Assembly (NCBI GenBank): GCA_963920575.1
Contig: OY986975.1
Location: forward strand, 16,337,897-16,401,896
DNA length: 64,000 bases
Reading direction: 5' to 3'
Source of the DNA: Narthecium ossifragum
Taxonomy: Eukaryota; Streptophyta; Magnoliopsida; Dioscoreales; Nartheciaceae
Positions 22,236 to 33,515 of the stretch are shown here, in pieces. The notes beneath the pieces were generated by a model. That model was not told the DNA's origin. It saw nothing but the letters and a program-made list of their open reading frames with translations, and ran no database searches. The first letter of the stretch is position 1, and each line of letters opens with the position of its first letter. A program made the position numbers and the translations under genes.

Positions 22236-23945
22236 CTTGAAATGTGTCGTTAATTATGTCAAGGGCGGGCAAAACAAATTTACCGAACAACTAATTAACT
22301 ACAACGTAGTTAATGGGAGTACGGGTCGAGTCCTCGGAGAATTTGAAGGTTGAATTATTAAATGTGATATAATCTCTACAATTGTTGGAAACAATTGGAT
22401 TGATTTTAAAGTTGTTTTAACTAAGGTATTCTAAAAACAATTACTGCTAAGATTTATCAAGAAAGAAGTCCTAGGGAATTCCAATCCGAATTAGGTCTAA
22501 ATATTTTCTCTTTGAATCAAGATGAATAACATCTAAATGAGATGGTCGAAATTGGGTATCGACGAGCGTAGGATTAGTATCGCTCGCCGCTAATGAGACG
22601 TCGGGGGTTAGGATCATCTCATCGCGTGAATTACAAGGTGAATATCCATGATCGAGGCTTTAATTCGATCATAGCTCAACAATCGCCGGCTTAAGGTCAT
22701 ATTGTCGGCAAGAAATCAAGGCTTTGTATGATTAAGGTCTTGGATTGAGGTGGGTTTAATACCTCAATCCAATCCTTCATCTAAGTCAAGAATGGTAGGT
22801 AGGATAGCTTTGGCTTGGGGTGGTTCTAGCACCTCAAGATCCTATCCTAAGGTCAAGAGTTGGCCATGGTTCTAGCATGACCTACTCTTTGAGGGATTTC
22901 ATCAAATACCTAGCATGCATCTAATTCTCGTGCAATTAAATGCAAACATAGATACTCAAACCATTCAAGAGTAGACTTCATTAACGAAAAAGGGAATTGA
23001 ATTCATACAAAACATCATCTCACAAGTGTTCTTACATCAAGGATTACAAGAGAAATGAAAGATAAAAACCTAAGACATCCTAGAATTCCCAAGGATGAGG
23101 AGTTTAGTTACTCATCTTGGTTGGAAGTTCCATGGGGGGAGAGGTTTGACCCATCTTCTCCATTGAACTCCACCTTTTGAGCCCTAAATCCTTAGGAATT
23201 AGAGGAGAAATCTCAAGAGCTAGAGGAGGGAAGAAGAGCTGGAAAGAGAGGGAACAAGAGGGCGAGAAAGATCCTAAAATTAGAGCCAAAGCCCCTATTT
23301 ATAGGCCCCAAATCGTGGACCCGCGAAACAGATCAGAACCATCCGTTTTTACCCGTCACCCGATCTTGGATCGATCCGAAATAGGTTTGGATCGATCCAA
23401 GATGTCAAAATCTGGGTTTCGAACAACTTGGATCGATCCAATATAGGTCTGGATCGATCCAAGATGTAGCAGGGAATCATAGCACTCTGGAAAGGGCTTA
23501 TGGATCGATCCAATGACGATTTGGATTGATCCAATGTGTACCAGAGAACCATGGCTCTCTGGAAAAGAATTATGGATCGATCCATTGACGATTTGGATCG
23601 ATCCAATATGTACCAAGCTCTCTGGAGAAAGATTTGTGGATCGATCCATTAAGGATCCGGATCGATCCAATATTTGACAGAACGTCTGGCTCTCTGGATA
23701 AGCGTCTGGATTGATCCAAACCGCTTTGGGATCGATCCAAAAATTCCTGAATCGATCCAAATGTTCTGGATCGATCCAAATAAGGCTGAATCTGTATTCT
23801 GGATGTCTTTTGGCTTGAAATCAATGCAACTCTCTTTGCAAGCTCTTGTACCTGAAACCATATGAAAAAATATTAAAAATGCATTGCTTGAGAGCTAACA
23901 AAGCTCAGTTGAATGGGTGAATTATGTATATTTTGTGACTCATCA
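22236..23945 (-). repeat. 3' LTR of Athila element
   Basis: On the minus strand it starts TGATGAGTCACAAAATATAC after the polypurine tract. It contains the palindrome array (23788-23363), a TATA box CCTATAAATAGG (about 23295-23305) and a tail similar to the other Athila LTRs. The left end (TGAAATGTGTCGTTAATTA) is diverged or slightly truncated. Confidence 0.75.
23363..23788 (-). repeat. Palindrome array TTGGATCGATCCAA in Athila LTR
   Basis: Six regular units of 60-72 bp plus extra arms. Each unit has two TTGGATCGATCCAA-like arms ~10 nt apart, then a spacer with GTACCAGAG and GCTCTCTGG. Arms are almost identical within this array. It lies just upstream of the TATA box in the minus orientation. 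Confidence 0.92.
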
Positions 23946-23956
23946 CACCCCCCAAC
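23946..23956 (-). other. Polypurine tract of Athila element
   Basis: On the minus strand AGTTGGGGGGTG directly precedes the 3' LTR, identical in core to those at 556-565 and about 16247-16257. Confidence 0.8.
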
Positions 23957-25920
23957 TTGAACTTTGCTAGTCCTCGAGCAAAGCAAAAAGACAAATAAAA
24001 TCTAACTAGCCACTTTCGTAGGACTCACGATTGCACTTAGCATGTGCAACAAGCCGTTAAACCCCTAGGTTTACCCTAGAGGACGAGTGTTGTGTCGTGA
24101 GGGTTTACAGTGATGATACCCACAAACATCCTATTTACAATCAAAATGTCAAGATACAATACATCAATTCATATGTGATCTAGATTTACTCAAATGTCAA
24201 ATAATAGAATCATGTGCATAATGATACCTTTCAAATCACACAAATATAAGAAATATGTTAATCAAATTATGGTTATCACCCTTCAAGGACTTTAAAGCAC
24301 TTAGTACAATTATAGTATAATCAAGGAATCCAAGTGCAAGATGTTACCGCACAAATATTTGGGGTTTTCAAAATCAACCAAGTAAGGCCCAATCCGGCTT
24401 AATCATCTCAAGTATTTCACATGTTTGCTAAAATGTAACATGGTTGCTCTTTATACTTTTCTTAATTAGTGTTCGATCGTGCAATGTTATAATCCATTAA
24501 GCTCTCTTCTAGGTCCTTGTAACGAGCTTTGGGTTAATGGCTCCCAAACCAAATGGCTTTAGGGCATTGGGTGATAAAGCACCCCTCGGACTTAATTGCT
24601 CGAACCCAAAAGGCTACGAATTATAACTAGTCACCACACATATTTTCTTCTCTTTTCTTTTTTTCTTTGTTTTGTTTTTTTTAGTGTGCGACCGTGTAAT
24701 GTTATAATCCCTTAAGCTCTTTTCTAGGTACTTGTAACGAGCTTTGGGTCAATGGCTCCCAAACCGAATGGCTTTAGGGCATTGGGTGATAAAACACCCC
24801 TCGGACTTAATTGCTCGAACCTAAAAGGCTACGAATTATAACTAGTCACCACACATATTTTCTTCTTCTTCTTTTCTTTCTTTTCAATCCTAAGCTGAGC
24901 ATAGCCATTCTCAATTAAGCAAAACATGATTTCTACCTTTGACTCCTTAATCCTTCAAGGTACCAAACTCGGCTTGACTAATCAACCCCTCATAAATGTG
25001 CGAATATAGAATGATGTTGAATTACTCAATCAACTTTAACATATAGCAAGCGGATTAAAGTGAATGAACAATAATATCCCTATCATGATGAGCAAACCCT
25101 TATAAATATGTGAAGTTTCGAATATATCATGCAACAATCATCCATAAAGGGTACTTGAGTTGAATGTTTCACATAATCATTAATGCAAGTATTTCTCATC
25201 TCAAGTGTAAATACAAAAATGATTATCATGCATGTAATGCATACCCCCCAACTTAAACGGGATTGTCCTCAAGCACGAGTGAAAGGTAAGGGAAAGAGAT
25301 AACCTTAATTGTTGATTGAGAAACGTATAGGGCGTTCAATCTTGCAAGGTAAATGCACATGTGTGAGATATAGGAATTTATGAATAAAAGTGAAGAAATG
25401 AGGTAAGTAAAAGTAAAAGTTGAGTTGAGAATGCTAGAAGAGTGTAGAGCATGAATTGCTTGGTCCAATGGCCTGAAAAAATTGGACAGCACCCCCTTTG
25501 TATATAGTAGATATTGGAATGACGTGTATACCCTGTGACAAACAACAACCATACAGAGGCACACCCTCAACCACAACTATAACAAAACCTACTAGTCATA
25601 CACGTCTAATAGATATTGCTATCAGTTCAATACAAAGATTAACACCAATCTCATTTATATAACCATCCAACTATCCACAATACACCAATCACAATAACAA
25701 CCATCACAAGGTACAAATTATAATCAACACAATAACAACCAGCAAGTGAATATATCTAGTCATTCATCCAACTATTTATCATGTAATCAAAAAGAAATCT
25801 CCTGTACAACCAACCATGGCATCATGAACTCAAAAATGTCACCATGCCCAAGCATTAGTAACACCCAAAAAGTGACAATTCCAGTTAATGTCATTATCAA
25901 CAATAAAGCTACAACCGCAG
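23957..25920 (-). other. Untranslated 3' internal region of Athila element
   Basis: No convincing ORF. It contains a tandem duplication of ~245 bp (about 24465-24655 and 24690-24870), both copies carrying the segment TGGGTGATAAA(A/G)CACCCCTCGG. The last 200 bp before the polypurine tract match the Athila tails at 1-565 and 15690-16257. Confidence 0.65.
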
Positions 25921-25923
25921 CAA

Positions 25924-27414
25924 CTATCCACTCGTGGTCTCCCTCGGCAGATCCGACTGCCCGGCTGCTGGAATGGAGGTGTCCACGACTAGCTGGTCCG
26001 CCGGTAGAGTGCTGACATCCTCTGTCTGCGTGGAGGTCGAAACAGTAGCTGGTCCGGCTAGACACATCTTCGCCAAATAGGCTAGTATTGTCTGCAGCTC
26101 TCGGTGTGTCTCCTGCTGGAAGCACTGCAGATCCGTCGTGATGACACTCAGGGAATGATCAACCTCCTCAAATCTTGAGATCAAACTGAGGCGAAAGTCC
26201 TCTAATTCGGAGATCGACTCGTCCTCCGAAAGGGATGGTGGAACCTGTGGAGCTAGCTGAGGAGGGGATGGAGGCCGAGGAACTGGAGGCTGAGGAGGAG
26301 CTGAAGGCTGAGGCTGAGACTACGTCTGAACTAGAATGGAGGCAATTTCCTGTTGAGCTTTGGCCATTTTAGAAATGACCTTGCTCCAGGTAATTTGGCC
26401 AAAGAAAGAGGAGGATGGAGCTTCCATGGTAGGCTCGTCAGCAGGAAACCAAGGTTGACGCACAAGGAAATCAGAGATGAGGCAAGGGTGTGGAAATGGC
26501 TTCGTCTTGTTCTTGTTATCAGCATTTTTAAGAAAATACTCCATGTCATTGAGAATTAGGGATGGAAAAGGAATGGAAATATTCTTAAGGAGACACCACA
26601 AAACCCATAACCAATCACCTATGCGGCGTTGAGGGTGAGCCGTCTGAAAAATATTCCGACGTAGAACATCATCGATGAACCACAATTGTTCATCTAGTTC
26701 GCGTCGAAAAATCTCGCCAGTGTAAGCTCGCACTGGAACGACTTCAGAAGCATTCCACCCTCGAACGGCATCGTATCGGGTACCAGGGGATGATATAGGG
26801 ACATCTAAAATGTCACTGATGGCCTTAGCTGTGAAAACTACACGATGACCCAAAATTTGGGATGTAAACCCTGGGCAATTGGTATCATTAGCCGACTGCT
26901 GTGGAATAATATACAAATTTTGATAAAACAGCCGGATTAACCTAGGGTAGATGATCCTAGTTGGTGAGCAAATCCCTAAAGCTCGGTGTTGCTCCAAAAA
27001 ATGAATAGAAGCTGATGATTGTGCATGATTGCGGAAGAACGGGATGTCAAATTTGAATTCAAACTCAAAACCACGATTTTTCCAAAGGTCAAGAACAACA
27101 CCACCAGTGGTCTCCTGCGCTGAAGGTCGGCTGCGCTTGCTTGGGGATTGAGGAGGTGATGGAGAAGAACCAGACGGTCCTGCCGAGGAAGAAGCACCCG
27201 GAGCACTCCGTTTGGTAGCTGCCTTCTTCGCCGGCGCCTTCTTGGCCGCAATCCTCTTTTTTGGCCCCATGGTAGATAGGATGACGGGCGGATGTGTGAT
27301 GGAGGAGTACTGGTATTGAGGGATGTCAGAATCGTTCACGCCGCCGACGAAATCGCCGGAGATGGGAGAGAGGAGAGGCGAGACGGAAGAGAGTTCGGAG
27401 AAAGGATTGGGCAA
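25924..27414 (-). pseudogene. Athila extra 3' ORF (putative plant transposon domain) with one stop
   Basis: A minus-strand frame of 496 codons broken by a single in-frame TAG at 26320-26322, probably from CAG in a Gln/Pro run. Residues 1-95 hold a Lys/Arg/Ala/Ser/Pro-rich stretch (KKRIAAKKAPAKKAATKR), a likely nuclear or nucleic-acid-binding tail. Residues ~115-330 form a globular block with GHRVVFTAKAISDILDVP and RRIGDWLWVLWCLLKN, resembling the plant transposon protein domain found downstream of pol in Athila elements. After the stop come a Pro-rich linker and a coiled-coil-like segment. There is no obvious signal peptide or membrane helix, so an envelope role is not supported. Confidence 0.75.
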
Positions 27415-27466
27415 AGAATGCCCTAACTTACTCTAAAACCCCTTTAAGCGTGTTTTAGGTGGAGTT

Positions 27467-27790
27467 TGGATCGATCCCATTAAGATTTGGATCGATCCAA
27501 ACACGTGTCGTGATCGCGGATAGTGACTTGAGTGACGTGGATAGGGTCCGGATCGATCCACTCTAGACGTGGATCGATCCAAACGGTGACAGAGAGGACC
27601 CTCTAGAAGGTTGGCTTGGATCGATCCAAACAAGGGTTTGTATCGATCCAAACACACGGTTCCGGATCGATCCATTATATTTTGGATCGATCCAAATTGT
27701 TCCACCAAGTATTGTGCTTACTGAAAGATAAATGTGGATCGATCCAACGTGTGTTTGTGGATCGATCCATTAAGGATCCGGATCGATCCA
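27467..27790 (-). repeat. Palindrome array upstream of the Athila 3' ORF
   Basis: Five to six pairs of TTGGATCGATCCAA and GTGGATCGATCCAC-like arms, the same type as in this element's LTR (23363-23788). It occupies the interval between integrase and the 3' ORF and ends ~50 bp before the ORF start. The inter-pair tag is GTGACAGAGAGG at 27586. Confidence 0.9.
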
Positions 27791-27799
27791 CCCTGTAGC

Positions 27800-28224
27800 G
27801 CGACTTTTAAAGCATCCTAAAAGTTGTGTAAAAAATACAAGATTTCACTCCAAGATGAATTCTAACTTTTATTTCACCCCAATTCTCAATCATTCATGAA
27901 GAATAGTGTAGCACAATCACAAATACACTCATAAATGCCTTGACTCAAGATCAAACATACACAATTTTTACTCAAACAACAATGAAATCTCCCAAAATCA
28001 AAATAAAAGCTACCCCCACTAAACAACAGAAATAATGAGGAAAAGAAACAAACTAAATCAATCATGCATTGAACAAAACACGATAAAGATTCTTCATGCA
28101 AACAATCTTGCTAAAAACACATTCCAAATCAAGCACTCAAATCATACAAAATTATAAATCATGCATTACATGCAATCCAAAAAAATGCCAAACCAGAAAA
28201 CAAACTAATCCTACACAAAGAACT
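27800..28224 (-). other. A/T-rich spacer between integrase and palindrome array
   Basis: About 420 bp with no credible frame. It belongs to the non-coding gap after pol in the Athila element. Confidence 0.5.
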
Positions 28225-29222
28225 TCAAAGCTCGTGAAGTACCCCTAATATCATGGTGGCCTCTATGGGAAGATCAATAGGGGTATTATCAATATAAGGC
28301 TTCAATCGTTGGCCATTTACCATGAAAATATGCCTAGATTTTGGATGTTGAATTTCTATAGCTCCATGAGGAAAAATTTTATTGATCACAAAAGGTCCAC
28401 TCCATCTTGATTTAAGTTTACCCAAAAAAAGTCTAAGACGTGCATTAAAAAGCCAAACTTTTTGTCCAACTGTGAATGTTTTTCGTGTGATAAATTTATC
28501 ATGTAAAGCTTTTGTGTGGGCTTTATAAATCATGGAATTATCATAAGCTTCATTTCTAAGCTCCTCCAATTCATTAATTTGAAGTTTCCTATGGCTTGAT
28601 ATATCATTTGGTTCCCAATTAAGTTGCTTAATGGCCCAATAAGCTCGATGTTGAATTTCCACCGGTAAATGACATGGTTTGCCAAAGACTAATCGGAATG
28701 GTGACATCCCAATTGATGTCTTATAAGCGGTTCTATACGCCCATAATGCATCATTGAGTTTTAAGACCCAATCTTTCCGGTCACTTCTCACGATTTTCTT
28801 TAGGATGCGCTTAATTTGCCGATTAGAAACTTCAACTTGACCATTTGTTTGAGGATGGTATGGGGTAGCGACTTTGTGTGTAATTCAATATTTTTTAAGC
28901 AAAGTGTTGAAATGATGGTTTGTAAAATGAGATCCACCGTCGCTTATGATGACTCTAGGAAATCCAAACCGGGTGAAAATATTTGCTTGCACAAATTTCA
29001 ACACAACCTTGTGATCATTGGTTTTAGTAGGGATTGCCTCTACCCATTTTGACATATAATCAACTCCTACCAAAATATATGAATAACCATTCGAAGGAGG
29101 AAATGGGCCCATAAAATCTATCCCCCAAACATCAAAGATTTCACAAACAAGAATAGGATGTTGGGGCATCTCATCTCTTTTTGAAATCGTGCCAAGTTGT
29201 TGACATCTAAGGCAAGACTTAG
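28225..29222 (-). pseudogene. Athila integrase, one nonsense codon
   Basis: The end of the zinc-binding domain ([17 protein letters not shown]) is followed by the catalytic core: D in [11 protein letters not shown] in IISDGGSHF and E in [11 protein letters not shown]-terminal domain with [19 protein letters not shown] and WSGPFVI follows. An in-frame TGA at 28882-28884 replaces the glycine usual in LLKKYG; otherwise the frame is continuous to the stop after VLHEL. The upstream histidines of the zinc domain are lost at the 29222 junction. Integrase inserts element cDNA into chromosomes; this copy is inactive. Confidence 0.88.
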
Positions 29223-30184
29223 CAAACTATAGATCTACCAACCGACTAAGGTTGCACAGTTATCTCACAGATAATTGATCTACAAGTACAACTATGGATC
29301 TACCAAAACAGGTAACCAACAATCATCCAATCATTCACTTTTACACTACTGCTCCTAGCGCACGCCGACAATTAGTTGGGCTATATTAAAACAATAGGGC
29401 ACATCTTCGGCCCATTTATTCTACACATTCCCGGGAGGGCATGACTCCTCCCGGTTAACCACATTTCATATACATATATGGTCCGACCCCACACATGGGC
29501 CTAGGACCTATAAGGCTATGTACAATGGTTAGGAAAACTATAAAGCAACCACAATCCACCACGGGAAAACCACGCTAGAAGTCCCAGTCGAATAGAAATT
29601 GAAATCGTCGAAAACGAAATCAAAACTGGTTACCTGAGACAAGAGATCTCCCATGAAGATCGATCTTCTCTTCACAAGCCAACTGCCAAAGTAAGAGATC
29701 GATCTTCATATCCCATGAAGATCGATCCTCTACAAAGGCAGTCTTCTGTCAAGGAAGAGATCGATCTTCTCCCACAAGAAGATCGATCTTCTTGAATAGA
29801 GTGCTCTATCAGGAACAGAGGAGATCGATCTTCCTTCCTAGGAACATCGATCTTTCCCAAACAGGTGTTCTGTCTGGAACAACAAGATCGATCTTCATGC
29901 ACAGAAGTTCGATCCTTTTAGACGAGACAGAATACTAACATACAAAAGATCGATCTTCTCCTATGGGAAGATCGATCCTTCATAGTCGACAGCCTACCTG
30001 GCAGCAGGAAGATCGATCTTCATACCCAAGAAGATTGATCCTTCTTGCGCCGGCAGCTTCTATGAATAGTGCCGCGAATCCAATTTCTTGGATTCGAAGT
30101 ACCAAAACACTTTGAATTAAAACTATACTTGGAGGGGATATGTATTTGGATGTGAGGAATCCCTATTATTATAGATCTCCTATA
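29223..30184 (-). mobile_element. Internal fragment of a Tekay-like LTR
   Basis: It shares with 20225-20470 the blocks GCGCACGCCGACA, CCCATTTATTCTA(A/C)ACATTCC and a cysteine-poor CCCGGTT(C/A)ACCAC stretch, followed by a palindrome array. Both LTR ends are missing: the left side is cut against Athila integrase and the right side against LINE sequence. Confidence 0.65.
29655..30042 (-). repeat. Palindrome array GAAGATCGATCTTC in Tekay-like fragment
   Basis: Six to seven pairs of GAAGATCGATCTTC and AGAGATCGATCTTC-type arms. Spacers contain GTCTTCTGTCAAGGA, GTGCTCTATCAGG and GTTCTGTCTGGAAC, which are versions of the TGACAGA tag. Confidence 0.88.
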
Positions 30185-31690
30185 GACGCATAGCATCATC
30201 TTTCTGGAAAGCTGTGTTCAAACAGGTTTTAGTGCTAAGGCAAGGGTTGAGTTTCAAACCTGGCATTCATAGTAGGGTGAGCTTGATATATGATGCATGG
30301 TTTGATCAGGAAGCTTTGGTTCAGATCCCATGTCCTGTAAGGCAGTCCATAATGGGAAAGAATTTGGAAGATCTTGTGGTTGCTGATTTGATGATTGGAG
30401 ATTCATGGAATCTTAATCTGCTATCTTCACTTTTTGGGCAATATTTGGCTGCCAGGTTAGCAACTACACCCATTGGGCTCTAGGACTCCTGGTGGTGGTC
30501 TTATGATCCGACGGGTAAGGTGTCATCTAAATTTGCGTACATCTTTCTATCTTTGTCATCCATCCCGATGGTAGAGACTCACAGTTTCTCCCGTTCTCTT
30601 TGGATTAATCTCTGGCATCTCCCAACAAGCCCTCGTGTGCGTTTTTTTGTTTGGAAGCATCTTCACGAGCAGTTGCCAACCCGGGATGCACTATGGCATT
30701 TTGGTTACTTATCAGATGATAGATGCCCTTTATGTGGCTTTGTTCGAGAGTCCATCTTTCATCTATTTTTCTCTTGCTCTTTTGCTAGAACTCTTTGGAG
30801 TCTTCTTTGCTCCAGTTCTATTTTAATTTCTTTTGAAGGCTTGATTCATCTGCTGGAGCAATCTGCTTCTTCAGAAGAGAGTCGTTTATTAAAAATTAGT
30901 AGCTTGTTATCGCTTGTGGGCCATACGGGGTGCTCGGAACGATGCTGTTTTCAAAGAAGAAAACGTGGAGGTTCAGGTTCTGTTCTTACGGGTTCAAAGA
31001 TTGGTTAGAGAATATGGCCGCAGTTATCTGGCTTCTGACTTTAAAGAGATTGTTGTTAATCATCGCCAAGATATATGTATTGCTCAGTCACATGGCTCTT
31101 TCATGGTTGCTAATCAATCTGCAGGCTTGGGAGTCTTGCTTAAGCGTGAAGATGGATCGATTTGGGCTGTTGTGTCAGAATATATTGAAGCCAACTCATG
31201 TACGGAAGCTAATCTTAAGGGAATTAAGCGAGCTATCCAGGTTGCGGGAGAGCTTGGTTGTGGAAAATGTATAGTGGAGTCCGACAGCTCCTTTTTGATT
31301 GGTTGTATTAATGGGCGGTTCTCATGGCCGGTAGAATTTTGTGGGCTTTTGAGAGATATTTGTAGCCTCTCAGTGCATCTCACGATTTCAATCTTTAGAT
31401 ATGTGCATCGAGATCTGGTGAGTCAAGTAGAAAAACTGACAGATTTTGCTACAAGTCGCCGCTGATCACGCTTGTGGGTCTTTGCATCTGGATCTGAGAC
31501 AACAGGGGACTGGCCTCTTAATTTCTAAGATTCTGGTTTGTGTTTTTGATGATATAATTTGGTTTCTGTTCCTTCTAGTTTTGGCGGTCTTATACCTATT
31601 AATGTAAGGTTTGGTTGGGATTTCTTTTTGGGTGGTATACTGTTTTGTTGGTGGTGTACTTTTTTGAGGTAAGGTTTTAAGCTTGTAACA
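30185..31690 (+). mobile_element. 5'-truncated L1-type LINE
   Basis: The sequence enters abruptly downstream of the RT domain and encodes the ORF2 tail (zf-RVT, RNase H), followed by ~220 bp of 3' untranslated sequence with repeated TTTGGTTGGGA and GGTGTACTTTTTTGAGGTAAGG phrases. No clear A-tail or target duplication was found, so the 3' boundary is approximate. Confidence 0.75.
30190..31465 (+). pseudogene. LINE ORF2 C-terminus (zf-RVT, RNase H), frameshifted
   Basis: Reading starts in FWKAVFKQVL...GIHSRVSLIYDAWF. A TAG at 30481 and a frameshift near 30910 break the frame. The zinc-binding module reads SPRVRFFVWKHLHEQLPTRD and CPLCGFVRESIFHLFFSC. The RNase H module (30914-31465) reads AGLGVLLKREDGSIWAVVS, EANLKGIKRAIQVA and CIVESDSSFLIGCIN. 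Domain order matches plant L1 ORF2. It is better preserved than the copy at 14684-15556. Confidence 0.85.
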
Positions 31691-32096
31691 GACTAGTTCC
31701 GATCTTCTATAATCTCATACAAACCTATGGGCTGAATTGCTCAAAAAAGTCTCTTGAATGGTGAGGGATTGGACGATACAAGGATTTATACGAATAGAGA
31801 AATAGGCCTCTATGTACATATTGGCTACAGTTGGTGAAAATATCGAATAAAGGGTAACATTACGCTATATAAATAATTCACAAAACTAAACATCTTCAAT
31901 GGCCTCCAAGCAAACTAAACTCAAAAGGCCATCACGATATGAGAAATAAATAAATGCGGTACATATCTGCGCCATATAGAAGTGCCTAAGAAATCGTAGA
32001 AAAATAGAGTTTCGGGTAGGTCTTTTTAGGCCGATGAATGCATAAACATCTCATGTCTGGAAAAATGCACAATTTTTCGGCATAGTGAAGTTTATA
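31691..32096 (-). other. 3' flank of the small minus-strand gene
   Basis: A/T-rich, no ORF and no repeat seen elsewhere in the window. Probably 3' UTR and intergenic DNA. Confidence 0.35.
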
Positions 32097-32469
32097 TCAT
32101 TTGATTCGCAAGAACACAGTACCAAACGTTGCACATAACGATAAAAAGAGTGCAGTTAAAAGATCAGCTGCTCTCGACTGACGAATCGATCGACCTGCAA
32201 CAAGAAAAGCTCATGATCAACCAATTGTTTTAACTGGCCTGATAAAGCCCCGCATTCGATATCCAGTACTTGTTACCCTTAGTGACGAATGAATCAACGT
32301 GAAAAGATGAACCAAGATGGTGGGCAACATTGAGCTTCCTACCTGATGAGGTTAGTGACGAATTGACGAAGGTGGAATACGGCGCGGCAGCCGGTGGACA
32401 TCGGCATTGGAGCACTTCAGCACTGATCTGGTGACGAAGGAACCGCAGGCACCTCTGCCATCCCACCAT
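32097..32469 (-). CDS. Small two-exon gene, predicted 74-aa mitochondrial/membrane protein
   Basis: Coding exons are 32343-32469 and 32097-32194 on the minus strand, with a 148-bp intron that starts GTAGGA and ends CTTGTTGCAG. Splicing gives an uninterrupted 74-aa frame from ATG to TGA. The N-terminus MVGWQRCLRFLRHQ is Arg-rich, amphipathic and lacks acidic residues, like a mitochondrial presequence. Residues ~53-70 (ADLLTALFLSLCATFGTVF) form one hydrophobic segment before a short basic tail RIK. Upstream on the minus strand is a GC-rich exon-like region (32690-32860), probably a 5' UTR exon separated by an intron. The family is not recognised. It belongs to no transposon here, so it is probably host; a chance gene model is the alternative. 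Confidence 0.5.
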
Positions 32470-32689
32470 CACTTCCTATCCAACAACAACCCAACGTATC
32501 TGCGTAGCAGACATCACTAATATTGGACTTGTAGCTCGAATAAAAAGAAAACAATGAGAGTAGAACACAGGGAAAGGAGACCGATTGATGCTGATTTTAG
32601 TTAGTTCTCACCATCCCAAGGCTCTAAACACATTACACCAAAAATGTAGACTTAAAATAGAAATAAAATTGTAGGAGCTAATCCAGCGT

Positions 32690-32880
32690 CGGGAGGACTC
32701 AGTATTGAAATAGAAGGGGATCGGAGAGAGATAAGGCGGCCGTGACGTGGTCGGAGCCTCGCCGGCTAACGGGTCCGGCGGAGACGGAGCGTCGGCGGTG
32801 TGGTTGAGGAGGGGAACAGAGGAAGAGGGTTTAGGGCTTTTACCCGTCCCATTTTTTAGTTGTCCATTTTTCAGAAAAGG
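32690..32880 (-). other. Probable 5' UTR / promoter region of the small minus-strand gene
   Basis: GC-rich block with CCCTAAACCCTCTTCCTC on the minus strand, typical of plant 5' leader sequence, located 220-390 bp upstream of the predicted ATG. A CT-rich stretch ending CTACAAG or TACGCAG (about 32505-32560) could be the 3' splice site of a leader intron. No clear TATA box was seen. Confidence 0.35.
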
Positions 32881-33020
32881 ACACTAACCAGCGAAATATG
32901 CAAACAAAATCCCTGCGAACGGGGCCAGCGAAATCAAATGGGTACTATTTGCATAAAAGCCATCAAGTTCTAAACTTTTAGGTGTCGTTTGGTTGCGAGA
33001 TAAACAATTTCGGGATTGAA

Positions 33021-33515
33021 TGTTGGAGAAATTGGAGGACGTCGGAGAAGGAAGAGAGTATGCAGCGGACTGATAGAACTTCGAGGCACGTTACGGATGT
33101 CGCTACCCTTAAGGGTTGATTCGCCCCCACCAGATTGGTAGTACAACGGGTCTCCGGCGAATCTCCTTTAGGATACAATGAGGTTCTCCCTTTCCTTCGT
33201 TAGTACCGACGAAGGAAAGTCCGTAGGATACTGACAGAGTTATTGGCAGAAGATTTGAGAAGATTTGAGGAGAAAAGATACAATAAAATCTGTCTTCGTA
33301 AGTGAAGAATTAATGGGGTTTATATAGACCTCAAACTCAAACATTGCATCCGTTTGGAAGCATTGCGTCCGTTCGCGCGAAGCATCCCGTTACGAACGCG
33401 TATGTTACGCGAAACGCGAAAAGTCGCATGTCGCGTCCGTTCGGAAACGCGAAACGCGAAAAATCGCGTATGTTCGGAACGGGCGATGACGCTTTATTTT
33501 GAAAAGTCTCTGACA
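33021..33515 (-). repeat. Copia 3' LTR
   Basis: 495 bp. On the minus strand it starts TGTCAGAGACTTTTC and ends TTTCTCCAACA. It carries four CGCGAAA/TTTCGCG motifs (about 33395-33480) upstream of a TATATAAA box (about 33315-33322, minus orientation). It also contains the palindrome CCCTTAAGGG followed by TTGATT. Confidence 0.93.

Larger units (their letters stand above)
22236..29222 (-). mobile_element. 5'-truncated Athila element (3' LTR, extra ORF, integrase)
   Basis: On the minus strand: integrase (29222-28225), spacer, palindrome array (27790-27467), extra 3' ORF (27414-25924), a ~2-kb untranslated region, polypurine tract (23956-23946) and 3' LTR (23945-22236). Gag, protease, RT and RNase H are missing; the break at 29222 joins a Tekay-like LTR fragment. 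Athila assignment follows from the Gypsy integrase together with an additional ORF downstream of pol. Confidence 0.85.

Noticed and set aside
23363..23788. CRISPR-like direct repeats with ~35-nt spacers
   Set aside because: Plant nuclear context, spacers are similar to each other, no cas genes, and the array lies in an LTR promoter.
23349..23865. Overlapping open frames rich in DRSI/GSIQ repeats, looking like a repeat protein
   Set aside because: They are translations of the GATCGATC palindrome array in several frames at once; the palindromes avoid stops and give the same peptides on both strands.
25924..27414. Envelope protein for the Athila 3' ORF
   Set aside because: No signal peptide or convincing transmembrane helix is visible; the N-terminus is basic and Ser/Pro-rich.
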